From positions 1 through 44,481 of the IMG/VR virus record IMGVR_UViG_3300043540_000114: a stretch of 44,481 bases of DNA. One strand, 5' to 3'. The notes under the pieces are model-generated. The model was not told where the DNA came from. It made no database searches and worked only from the letters and a program-made list of their open reading frames with translations. The translations under genes were made by a program, and so were the position numbers. The stretch comes from a virus. Positions 25,228-31,529 of the stretch are shown one piece after another; position 1 is the first letter of the stretch, and every line of letters starts with the position of its first letter.

Positions 25228-25285
25228 CATGATCAGCTTTCAGCCCGCCAGTAATGACGGGTTGATGGGTGACCATGTCACCAAA
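25228..25285 (+). repeat. Hairpin module 3 of pentamer array
   Basis: CATGATCA, then stem CAGCCCG/CGGGTTG (25241-25247 with 25258-25264, 10-base loop, one G-U), then GGTGACCATGTCACC and AAA. This stem again differs in sequence. Confidence 0.75.
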
Positions 25286-25344
25286 ATGACTGGACAGGAC
25301 GAGACGTGACATGACGAGACGTGACGGGGCGAGACAAGACCAGA

Positions 25345-25401
25345 CATGATCAGCTTTCAAGGCATCCAATGGATGCCTTGATGGGTGATTATATCACCAA
25401 A
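25345..25401 (+). repeat. Hairpin module 4 of pentamer array
   Basis: CATGATCA, then stem CAAGGCATCC/GGATGCCTTG (25358-25367 with 25371-25380, loop AAT, perfect), then GGTGATTATATCACC and AAA. The left arm equals that of module 1; the G-U of module 1 is G-C here. Confidence 0.8.
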
Positions 25402-25497
25402 GCGAATCGACGGGACCAGACATGACAAGATTGGGCTTGACATGACGAGACAAGACGCGACACGACCAGATACCCAACAAACCAACAGGAGGCAAAA

Positions 25498-25995
25498 ATG
25501 CAAAAAGGAATCAAAGCATTATCGGTTGATGCGCAAGAAATTTACAAGAGATTGGTTAAACTGGCAGAAGGCGAAACGATCACATATCAAGAATTGAGCG
25601 ACATTATCGGTAGAGATATTCAGAAACATCGTAACTGTCTTTATACTGCTTATAAAATGGCGCTCAAAGAAAATAGAATGGTTTTTGATACCATTCGAGA
25701 CGAGGGGATTAGGCGATTGAAAAATGATGAAATCCCCAACGTGATTGGCACATATTCCATTACCAGGATCAGAAGAACATCCAGAAGGGGAGCAACCAAA
25801 ATTGTAGCCGCTGATTATAATTCGCTTTCCAATGAGATGAAGGTGAAACATAACGCCCATCTGTCGGTCTTGGGTGCATTCATACAAATGACGAAACAGA
25901 AGGCCATTGAGCGAATTGAAACTGCTGTCAGGGAGAACGAGGATTTGAACAAGATCACGTATGCCAGGACCCTGGAACAGTTCAAAACAATATAA
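25498..25995 (+). CDS. Hypothetical early protein, possible winged helix
   Basis: 165 residues with AGGAGG before ATG, directly downstream of the pentamer array. Residues about 22-70 (ETITYQELSDIIGRDIQKHR and the following helix) look like a winged-helix or similar DNA-binding fold: helix, turn at Ile-Gly-Arg, recognition-type helix, then a strand with MVFDTI. The middle has basic RIRRTSRRGATKIVAAD. A DNA-binding role, perhaps at the adjacent array, is a plausible inference but is not shown. Confidence 0.5.
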   Translation: MQKGIKALSVDAQEIYKRLVKLAEGETITYQELSDIIGRDIQKHRNCLYTAYKMALKENRMVFDTIRDEGIRRLKNDEIPNVIGTYSITRIRRTSRRGATKIVAADYNSLSNEMKVKHNAHLSVLGAFIQMTKQKAIERIETAVRENEDLNKITYARTLEQFKTI

Positions 25996-26010
25996 TTGGA
26001 AAGCGGTTGC

Positions 26011-26088
26011 ATGGCAGATATCGATGATCCAAGGGAATGGTGCATCTGCTGCGGGGAACGGCCCCCTGCGGGATATGTACGCCGATGA
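26011..26088 (+). CDS. Micro-ORF with CxxCC motif (possible)
   Basis: 25 codons: MADIDDPREWCICCGERPPA and five more residues. A C-x-C-C cluster next to a Gly-Glu-Arg-Pro turn resembles half of a zinc-binding knuckle. The ribosome site (TGGAAAG) is moderate. It lies in the 147-base gap between two genes and may be a remnant. Confidence 0.25.
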   Translation: MADIDDPREWCICCGERPPAGYVRR

Positions 26089-26142
26089 TGACCATTTTCC
26101 TGACGCCACGAAAATGGTCCAATGTGGAGGGATAGAAAAAAA

Positions 26143-26529
26143 ATGGAAGAACCGGTATGGATTACAGGACAACAGGCATCAGAAATTATTGGCTGTCATA
26201 TTCTCACCGTATATCGTTTCTCCAGGATAGGCTGGTTAAAAAGGAAAAAAGACCCTGAGCGCAAAATAGCTCTGTTTTTGGAATCTGACGCGAAAAATCT
26301 AAAAATTACCAGAGCCGAAGCGATACGGGTAAAGGCGGAACGAAGGAAGGAAACCGGCTATAAGAAGGGGAAAAAAAGAATCGAGGCAATATGCCCAAGA
26401 TGCAAAAAGGTCCACATGAGCTCAAGAGAATGGACCGGAACAGGAAGACCGTATTTCTTTTGCCAGAAATGCCAAAAGACTGAAGCGTATGGTATGGCGT
26501 CCCCATGGCAGAATATGGCGGTGATATGA
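26143..26529 (+). CDS. HTH plus zinc-ribbon DNA-binding protein
   Basis: 128 residues from ATG 26143 (GGAGGG lies 11 bases upstream; an in-frame ATG at 26122 overlaps that site). The N-terminal 50 residues, VWITGQQASEIIGCHILTVYR followed by FSRIGWLKRKK, have the excisionase/MerR-type helix-turn-helix pattern (first 20 residues here counted from WITG). The C-terminal half holds CPRC (near 82) and CQKC (near 107) with aromatic residues between them, a zinc ribbon. The combination suggests a transcription or replication regulator of the early region. Confidence 0.6.
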   Translation: MEEPVWITGQQASEIIGCHILTVYRFSRIGWLKRKKDPERKIALFLESDAKNLKITRAEAIRVKAERRKETGYKKGKKRIEAICPRCKKVHMSSREWTGTGRPYFFCQKCQKTEAYGMASPWQNMAVI

Positions 26530-26543
26530 GTGGTGATTGATTC

Positions 26544-27077
26544 GTAGAAAATACCGCACTTCATAGGTTTCTACATATAGAAACGAGGTTTTTATATGTA
26601 GAAATCCAATATGAGGAAAAATAATGGGCAGACCTGTTAAAGATACCGTGGATTATTTTCCGCATTATTGTGTTCACAAAAGCACGATGTTCATCATTGA
26701 ACAGAGATATGGGAATGACGGATATGCCTTTTGGTTCAAGCTGTTAGAGATTTTAGGCTCAACGGAGGGACATTATCTGGATTGCAATGATTTAATGAGA
26801 TGGGAGTTTCTACAGGCAAAAACCCGGACGAACGAGAGTTTCTGTACCGAAATCCTGGATTTGCTGTGTAGATTGAATGCAATTGATCCCGAATTATGGA
26901 AAAAACGGATAATTTGGTCCCAAAATTTCATTGATGGCATTGCCGAGGTGTATCGAAATCGCAGAAAACCAGTACCATCAAAACCAGCTATTTCAGGGTT
27001 ATTAGGTGTAGAAACTGAGTTATTAGATGTAGAAACCCCGGCAGAACAGAGTTTCTACTCCCAATCTATGGTAGAAA
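26544..27077. repeat. Iteron-like GTAGAAA / TTTCTAC repeats, candidate origin
   Basis: GTAGAAA or its reverse occurs at 26544, 26568, 26598, 26807, 27008, 27029, 27052 and 27071; TAGAAAC at 26578 completes a perfect 7-4-7 palindrome with the copy at 26567 (GTTTCTA-CATA-TAGAAAC). Three copies extend to GTAGAAAC or its reverse inside the initiator gene. Chance expectation for a 7-mer on either strand in this length is well below one. They are followed by a purine run and the C-rich palindrome at 27120-27144. The arrangement is that of an origin inside an initiator gene, as in lambda O. Confidence 0.6.
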
Positions 27078-27586
27078 AGCGACAGAGTAGAGTAGAGAAA
27101 AGAAAAGAAGAGAATATAACCCCCCCTTACCCCCCCTTAGGGGGTGATGAAGACGTTCCCAAAATTAAGTCCCCCAAAAAATCAGACATGACGACCACCC
27201 AACGAAATCGATTCGAACGATTTTGGTCCGCCTACCCCAAGAAGGTCGCAAAAGGCAAAGCTGAAAAGGCATGGAAGTCAATCCCAATCGACGAACCCAT
27301 GTTAGAACAGATGCTGCGGAAAATCGAAGAATCGAAGCTGACGGACATGTGGCGAAAAGATAACGGACAATTCATCCCTTATCCTGCGAGTTGGCTGAAC
27401 GCGAAACGATGGTTAGACGATCTTGATAGCGGGGCAGACATTGAACAACGTCAAAGGGCAATTGAAAGCGCAGAATCGATTCTGCATTTCGATGGGGAGG
27501 TAAATTTCTTGGCATTCTGTGAAGAAAAGGGGATCAAACCGGAAGAGGTGGGCTTATGGAATTCAAGACATTCGAGGCCGAATTAG
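26624..27586 (+). CDS. Replication initiator (DUF4373/Lin1244-like N-terminal domain)
   Basis: 320 residues. The first 115 residues, beginning VDYFPHYCVHKS and containing YGNDGYAFWFKLLEILGSTE, match the phage replisome-organiser domain of DUF4373 type, a winged-helix DNA binder. A Pro- and Lys-rich linker follows (about 125-190). Residues about 195-270, RFERFWSAYPKKVAKGKAEK and PYPASWLNAKRW, match the C-terminal helical domain of many phage initiators, thought to bind the helicase or its loader. The next gene overlaps its end. Iterons around and within it suggest that it binds its own coding region. Confidence 0.75.
   Translation: MGRPVKDTVDYFPHYCVHKSTMFIIEQRYGNDGYAFWFKLLEILGSTEGHYLDCNDLMRWEFLQAKTRTNESFCTEILDLLCRLNAIDPELWKKRIIWSQNFIDGIAEVYRNRRKPVPSKPAISGLLGVETELLDVETPAEQSFYSQSMVEKRQSRVEKRKEENITPPYPPLGGDEDVPKIKSPKKSDMTTTQRNRFERFWSAYPKKVAKGKAEKAWKSIPIDEPMLEQMLRKIEESKLTDMWRKDNGQFIPYPASWLNAKRWLDDLDSGADIEQRQRAIESAESILHFDGEVNFLAFCEEKGIKPEEVGLWNSRHSRPN
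27120..27144. other. C-tract palindrome in initiator linker
   Basis: C7-TTA-C7-TTA-G5. CCCCC and GGGGG (27132-27144) form a 5-pair stem around TTA, in the DNA coding the Pro-rich linker of the initiator. A cis role in origin melting or pausing is possible. Confidence 0.4.
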
Positions 27587-28077
27587 GAAGCATTTACGAC
27601 TATTTTCAGGCGAAAATGCCGACACAAAACACGATGAGGCTATGGTTCGCCGATATAAAATTCATACCATCCGGGGAACCGCTGAAATTTATAACATCGG
27701 GGATCAAGAACATGGACGCATTGCCTCGGAATATTGCAAAAGCTTTCAAGTCCGGCTGGGATTCATGGACCAGGATCAACCAAGACAAGATTCAGCAGGT
27801 GCAAAATCAAGCGACAACGAAATGTGCGGAATGTGGGGGAGTTGGGCTTATTTTTTTCATTGATCAGCGGACCGAGTATCCGTATCGGCGGGTATGCCGA
27901 TGTGCTTCATGCAAGAATTGGGAAAGCAAGATTGATGAAAGTTTTCCTGCTGCAACGGTTCAGGAATTGGAAAATAGCGGATTCACCATTGATCGGGTTA
28001 AAAGAGTCCCCAACACAATCAGGTCACCTGGCGGAATAACCAAATTGGCTGACAGAATAGGAAACCTGATGGAGTAA
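27556..28077 (+). CDS. Helicase-loader-like protein with zinc motif
   Basis: 173 residues starting inside the end of the initiator gene. The N-terminal 75 residues, helical with YDYFQAKMPTQNTMRLWFAD and LPRNIAKAFKSGW, resemble the helicase loader/inhibitor domain of phage replication proteins (G39P type). Residues about 92-120 have CAECGG and CRCASC, a DnaJ-like zinc centre. The C-terminus is helical. Together with the upstream gene it forms an initiator-loader pair. No helicase or primase is recognised in the window, so host DnaB and DnaG are probably recruited. Confidence 0.6.
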   Translation: MEFKTFEAELGSIYDYFQAKMPTQNTMRLWFADIKFIPSGEPLKFITSGIKNMDALPRNIAKAFKSGWDSWTRINQDKIQQVQNQATTKCAECGGVGLIFFIDQRTEYPYRRVCRCASCKNWESKIDESFPAATVQELENSGFTIDRVKRVPNTIRSPGGITKLADRIGNLME

Positions 28078-28113
28078 GGAGATTTTAGACACCACACAGG
28101 GAGGCGATATAAC

Positions 28114-28323
28114 ATGAGTAGCAGCATGGAAACGCTCGTTCTTGATAGGGATTCGGATCCGGATGAAAAAAAGCTTCCGATGGACTGGAAATCAGTTTTA
28201 CGGCAGCATTTCAAATTGCAAGCCAATGGATGTGCATGGAGAGATGTTCACGGACGGTGCAGACCGGCAGAATCATTATGCTGCATGGAGATATGCGAAT
28301 TTATGCGGAGGTATGGATCATGA
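28114..28323 (+). CDS. Small Cys-containing hypothetical protein
   Basis: 69 residues with GGGAGGCG before ATG. The start is acidic (DRDSDPDEKK), and the C-terminal half holds five Cys (CAWRDVHGRC and ESLCCMEIC) that might bind a metal ion. The order suggests a compact zinc module of non-standard spacing. The stop overlaps the next ATG (ATGA). The function is unknown. Confidence 0.5.
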   Translation: MSSSMETLVLDRDSDPDEKKLPMDWKSVLRQHFKLQANGCAWRDVHGRCRPAESLCCMEICEFMRRYGS

Positions 28324-28538
28324 CAAAAGGGGGTGAGCAGATAATTTTAACACAGCTTATCGAGCTTGAATCCAAAATGCGCGAAATAGGAGTCATGATG
28401 ATGGAAACCGGGGAAACCCAGATCATGCTGCATGGGGAAGAGCTTATGGATGCTGCATGGATTGTGAAAGACTGGATTGAATGGATGAAGCCAGAATCAA
28501 CCTACAAACAAAACAAACATGAAGGGGCAAACAAATGA
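28320..28538 (+). CDS. Small helical hypothetical protein
   Basis: 72 residues, coupled by ATGA to the preceding gene, and overlapping the HU/IHF gene start by four bases. The sequence is helical and Met- and Glu-rich, with LTQLIELESKMREIGVMMME followed by ELMDAAWIVKDWIEW. No known domain was recognised. Coupled translation between the small Cys protein and HU suggests a DNA-metabolism operon. Confidence 0.5.
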   Translation: MTKGGEQIILTQLIELESKMREIGVMMMETGETQIMLHGEELMDAAWIVKDWIEWMKPESTYKQNKHEGANK

Positions 28539-28834
28539 ATCGATCAGAGATGATCAAAGCATGTGCCGAAGCGGCAAGGGTAACTCAAAAACAGGCAGGA
28601 GAGGTCCTCGACGCTTTTGTTCGGGAAGTTAGAAGTAACGCAGAAACTGTAATCAGAGGTTTTGGGACATTTCGCTTTATGGTGATGCCCGAACGCAAGG
28701 CACGGAATCCGAAAACCGGGGAAACGGTTATAGTCCCGGAGCGGACCGTTTTGAGATTCAAGCCTGCGTGCGCGAAGGAGATCAGGCGTTTCGTGATTGA
28801 CGGAGCCAGGCGACAGGGTGAAGGATTGAGGTGA
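28535..28834 (+). CDS. HU/IHF-family DNA-bending protein
   Basis: 99 residues. The HU pattern is clear: an N-terminal two-helix part with RVTQKQAGEVLDAFVREV, then RGFGTFRFMVMPERKARNPK and TGETVIVPERTVLRFKPA. The Arg-Asn-Pro-Lys at the arm tip (near residues 63-66), including the Pro that intercalates in DNA, is present. It probably helps origin structure, recombination or packaging. A phage-borne HU beside an iteron region suggests a DNA-bending role there. Confidence 0.9.
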   Translation: MNRSEMIKACAEAARVTQKQAGEVLDAFVREVRSNAETVIRGFGTFRFMVMPERKARNPKTGETVIVPERTVLRFKPACAKEIRRFVIDGARRQGEGLR

Positions 28835-28845
28835 AATCGGGGTTG

Positions 28846-28965
28846 ATGCTTTTCGAAAAAACCTCACTAGGCAAAAGGACAGCCCGTTTGGCTGGAAATT
28901 ATGGCCCGGGGTATATATTGATATGCCCTGGGTTAAAAATGCTGCTTAAAAAGGCCCTGGCTTGA
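28846..28965 (+). CDS. Micro-ORF, doubtful
   Basis: 39 codons in the gap after HU, preceded by GAGGTGAAATCGGGG. It is basic at the start and hydrophobic in the middle (YGPGYILICPGLKMLL), ending near the MazG-like start. The same bases can form a stem between CCCGGGGTATA and TATGCCCTGGG, so the stretch may be a leader hairpin instead of a gene. Confidence 0.25.
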   Translation: MLFEKTSLGKRTARLAGNYGPGYILICPGLKMLLKKALA

Positions 28966-28967
28966 TT

Positions 28968-29249
28968 ATGGAAAAAGAAAATGTGGATATGCTTTTTGTG
29001 CGGGCAATAAGACACTGGGGAGAAAAAAATCAGATGCTGATGGCCGTTGAGGAGGCTACAGAAATGATCCAGGCCATTTTGCATTATTTACGCCAGAGAA
29101 ACACGATTGAAGAGGTAGCGGAAGAGGTGGCTGACGTGATCATAATGGCTCAACAGATGCGAATCATATTTGGTGTCGAAAAAGTGGACCGATTTATAAA
29201 CGAGAAGTTAAATCGGCTTAAATTACGGATAGATAAAGACGTTATGTAG
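28968..29249 (+). CDS. MazG-like nucleotide pyrophosphohydrolase
   Basis: 93 residues. The family metal-binding motifs are visible: EEATE near residues 27-31 and EEVAEEVADVI near 50-60 (E-x-x-E, then E-x-x-D), all in a short all-alpha chain. Such enzymes hydrolyse NTPs, dNTPs or alarmones to monophosphates. In phages they may adjust nucleotide pools or remove modified or harmful nucleotides. It is shorter than host MazG, as usual for phage forms. It begins the nucleotide/DNA group followed by RusA, SLOG and PRTase-like genes. Confidence 0.8.
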   Translation: MEKENVDMLFVRAIRHWGEKNQMLMAVEEATEMIQAILHYLRQRNTIEEVAEEVADVIIMAQQMRIIFGVEKVDRFINEKLNRLKLRIDKDVM

Positions 29250-29266
29250 ATAAAAAATAGAGGGAG

Positions 29267-29764
29267 ATGAAACAATTGAGACAGCAGATCATGATTACTA
29301 TCATGGGGCAGCCCATCGCTAAAAATAGACCAAGATTTGCACGAAAAGGCAAATATGTTAAGGTCTATTCTGACCAGGAAACAGAGGAAGGGTTGTGGAT
29401 TTTATCTGCGAGACATCAGATTGCAACAAAATATGGTCAAGATGTTTTTTTCGATGGGCCGGTTGAAATCACAACAACCTTCTGGGTACAGCGACCGAAA
29501 AGCCATTATGGGACAGGAAAAAATTCGAATACATTAAAACCGTCTGCACCAAAAGTGCCAATATCAAAGCCGGATTGCGATAACTACTTAAAATTTAGTC
29601 TTGATTGCCTGAATCATTGCGGGGTTTGGGAGGACGACGCTTTTATAACTGATATCCGGGCATGTAAACGGTATGCTGATGCTATGCAGGGGCCGAGGAC
29701 TGAAATTGTCATTATCTCCCATGATAGGGAAAATTTGAATACCAATTCATTGGAGGAACAATGA
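29267..29764 (+). CDS. RusA-like Holliday junction resolvase
   Basis: 165 residues. The RusA pattern is clear: an N-terminal GQPIAKNRPRF, then SKPDCDNYLKFSLDCLN near residue 100 with the catalytic Asp residues, WEDDAF near 120 and Lys in ACKRY near 132. It cuts branched DNA during phage recombination or before packaging. The ATG at 29267 touches the AGGGAG site, so translation may begin at the TTG of 29276 or the ATG of 29291. The next start overlaps its stop. Confidence 0.88.
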   Translation: MKQLRQQIMITIMGQPIAKNRPRFARKGKYVKVYSDQETEEGLWILSARHQIATKYGQDVFFDGPVEITTTFWVQRPKSHYGTGKNSNTLKPSAPKVPISKPDCDNYLKFSLDCLNHCGVWEDDAFITDIRACKRYADAMQGPRTEIVIISHDRENLNTNSLEEQ

Positions 29765-30156
29765 AAGTAATTATTGCTGGAAGCAGGAAAAGCTTAGATG
29801 TGCCCACAAAAAAAGGCTCCGTTATGATGGATATTAAACCTGTCGAAAGAGCCATCGAGGAATCCGGTTACGAAATCACAGAGATTGTGAGCGGGGGAGC
29901 CCCTGGGCCAGATACGGCTGCTGTATGTATTGCAAAACAAAGGAATATTCCTCGCAAGATGTTCTATGCCCTGTGGAATAAATATGGGACAGCAGCAGGG
30001 CCTCTACGCAACAAACAGATGGCAGAGTATGCCGATGCGCTCATTGCTATATGGGATGGCCAATCAAGAGGAACCAAGAACATGATCGACACAATGGAAA
30101 AGATGGGAAAGCCGGTTTATGTTCACCTCATTCAGGACCGGAAGAATTCGGTATGA
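29761..30156 (+). CDS. SLOG/YspA-like nucleotide-binding protein
   Basis: 131 residues. It has a Rossmann-like start (VIIAGSRKS), SGGAPGPDTAAVCIAK near 44-60, and GPLRNKQMAEYADALIAIWD followed by GQSRGTKNMID, which is the SLOG/DUF2493 pattern. SLOG proteins bind nucleotides or derivatives and are often linked with nucleotide signalling or defence. It overlaps the RusA stop by four bases and the next start by ATGA. The ligand is unknown. Confidence 0.78.
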   Translation: MKVIIAGSRKSLDVPTKKGSVMMDIKPVERAIEESGYEITEIVSGGAPGPDTAAVCIAKQRNIPRKMFYALWNKYGTAAGPLRNKQMAEYADALIAIWDGQSRGTKNMIDTMEKMGKPVYVHLIQDRKNSV

Positions 30157-30647
30157 ACGAGCGGGTTTTGAAAATTCAGGAACGAAGCCGTAATGGAATA
30201 CGGTTTTTCTCTATCATGTCCCGTTCGGGGTGCTGCAAGAAATTACTGGAGATAAAGAAAAAACGGGACTCAAGCTTGATCGACTCCGATCCGCTTATTC
30301 AGGCTATCATTCGGTATGTGGCAACATTCGCTATTCGTGGAAAATATCAGGTGATCACTGTGCCGCCGGCAAGCAAGGCCGGGGTATGTTGGGCAGGAGA
30401 TATTGCGGAGAGGATAGCGCGGATATCCGGGTTACCATTCTGCCAGTTTTTCGAGCCCCACAATCAGGGCAAGCGGTTTTACCTTGCAGCGAAATTCAAA
30501 CCCATCGAATTTAGATGGACGGTGGAATGCACATGGCAACGTGTGTTGGTTTTTGATGATTTTTCACTGACAAATATCACCATCACCAACACGATAAGAG
30601 AAATCAGAAAGAAAGCTGTTTGCGATGGAATCGTCATGTGCGTATAG
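30153..30647 (+). CDS. Phosphoribosyltransferase-like protein (ComF type)
   Basis: 164 residues from the ATG that overlaps the SLOG stop. The middle VITVPPASKAGVCWAGDIAE and C-terminal VLVFDDFSLTNITITNTIRE, with the PRPP-loop-like D-D-x-S-x-T segment, recall type I PRTases of ComF type. The usual DDVxTTG form is altered (FDDFSLTNIT), so activity could be changed or lost. Coupling to the SLOG gene and the nearby MazG gene suggests nucleotide salvage or signalling. Confidence 0.6.
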   Translation: MNERVLKIQERSRNGIRFFSIMSRSGCCKKLLEIKKKRDSSLIDSDPLIQAIIRYVATFAIRGKYQVITVPPASKAGVCWAGDIAERIARISGLPFCQFFEPHNQGKRFYLAAKFKPIEFRWTVECTWQRVLVFDDFSLTNITITNTIREIRKKAVCDGIVMCV

Positions 30648-30707
30648 GTTCATAAGTATTGGGGGGGGACGTAACAGGTTCTTTCTATTGGGAAAAATGC
30701 ATCGGGT

Positions 30708-30717
30708 GCCCGACTCG
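30708..30717 (+). other. Small hairpin in 198-base intergenic gap
   Basis: CGGG-TG-CCCG lies in the gap 30648-30845. The gap also has a G8 run at 30661-30668 and AT-rich stretches toward the ParB-like start; no clear promoter or gene was seen. Confidence 0.25.
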
Positions 30718-30845
30718 CCTTTTTCGGGTAGATTGAGGGGTAAAAAACGTGTTAATCTTAACCTATGGATAGAACCGAAAATAGGCAAAAAGGTAATATT
30801 AAAGCATCCATAGAGGTTGATAGACTTGATAAAATGAGGGATATA

Positions 30846-31529
30846 ATGGCAAAGCAGAATAAAGAAAAATCCGAAAAAGCGAAAATCTATTGTGCGTATG
30901 ATAAGCTTGTTCCGGTAAAGGAGATCAAGCCGAACCCCAAAAACCCGAACCAGCATCCGGTGGAACAGATTGCATTGCTGGCGAAAATCATCACTGAACA
31001 GGGCTGGCGTTGCCCCATAACGGTGTCAAACCGATCGGGGTATGTTGTCAGGGGGCATTGCAGGCTTGCGGCGGCAAAACGGGCTGGACTCATCGATGCC
31101 CCGGTGGACTACCAGGATTATGAATCGGATGAGGCGGAGATTGCCGACCTTATCGCGGATAATAAAATTCAGGAGCTTGCTATTCTGGATGAAGACTTAG
31201 CGCTTGAATTGGTCAGGGGACTTGATCAGTTGGGTTTTGATGTTGCCCTGGCTGGATATGATCCGGAGGATATTATCGGTGATGGTGATTCGGAAGAGGA
31301 ACAAGAGGAAAAGCCGGAAGTCGAGTTTAGCGAAGAGTTGATGGAATCTCATAATTACATCGTTCTGAAATTCGATAATGATATTGATTGGCTGAATGCA
31401 CAGACCCTTTTCAACCTGAAGACTGTAAAAAGTTTGGATTCCAAACCAAGCTTTCAACATCAGGGAATCGGTCGGGTAATTAACGGGGCTGATGCGATAC
31501 ATGCGATCATAGGGGCGAGCCGACAATGA
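30846..31529 (+). CDS. ParB-like nuclease-domain protein 3
   Basis: 227 residues from ATG 30846, preceded by GAGGGATATA. Residues about 20-115 are a ParB N-terminal domain: IKPNPKNPNQHP, then ITVSNRSGYVVRGHCRLAAA with G-H-C-R near residue 68, then IADLIADNKIQELA. The second half is acidic with an E-rich patch (SEEEQEEK) and ends in a folded region. In many phages such proteins stand beside terminase or DNA-modification genes. The next gene overlaps its stop and codes a candidate glycosyltransferase. Confidence 0.75.
   Translation: MAKQNKEKSEKAKIYCAYDKLVPVKEIKPNPKNPNQHPVEQIALLAKIITEQGWRCPITVSNRSGYVVRGHCRLAAAKRAGLIDAPVDYQDYESDEAEIADLIADNKIQELAILDEDLALELVRGLDQLGFDVALAGYDPEDIIGDGDSEEEQEEKPEVEFSEELMESHNYIVLKFDNDIDWLNAQTLFNLKTVKSLDSKPSFQHQGIGRVINGADAIHAIIGASRQ

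Larger units (their letters stand above)
24867..25471 (+). repeat. Array of NNGAY pentamers with four double-hairpin modules
   Basis: This 600-base gene-free stretch consists of five blocks of 5-base units in strict phase, NNGAY (GAC or GAT in positions 3-5): 24867-24961 (15 of 19 units fit), 25023-25097 (14 of 15), 25154-25233 (16 of 16), 25286-25350 (12 of 13) and 25407-25471 (12 of 13). Four 57-58 base modules separate them. Module starts are 136, 136 and 117 bases apart, the last difference being about four pentamers. No coding frame has domain character; the repeats only give low-complexity reading in three minus-strand frames. Possible roles are replication origin, protein-binding scaffold, partition or recombination site, or structured RNA. 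Confidence 0.85.

Noticed and set aside
25000-25369. Minus-strand coding frames across the pentamer array
   Set aside because: They consist of low-complexity Ser-Cys-Leu/His-Val repeats generated by the 5-base period, with no ribosome site.
24867-25471. CRISPR array
   Set aside because: Modules are regularly spaced, but the modules carry the variable stem and the spacers are pentamer repeats, the reverse of a CRISPR array. No cas1/cas2 gene is present.
30625-30813. 62-codon frame in the gap before the ParB-like gene
   Set aside because: No ribosome site, overlaps the PRTase-like gene end and lacks domain character.
30765-30845. Longer N-terminus of ParB-like protein 3
   Set aside because: No ribosome site before 30765; GAGGGATATA before 30846 decides the start.
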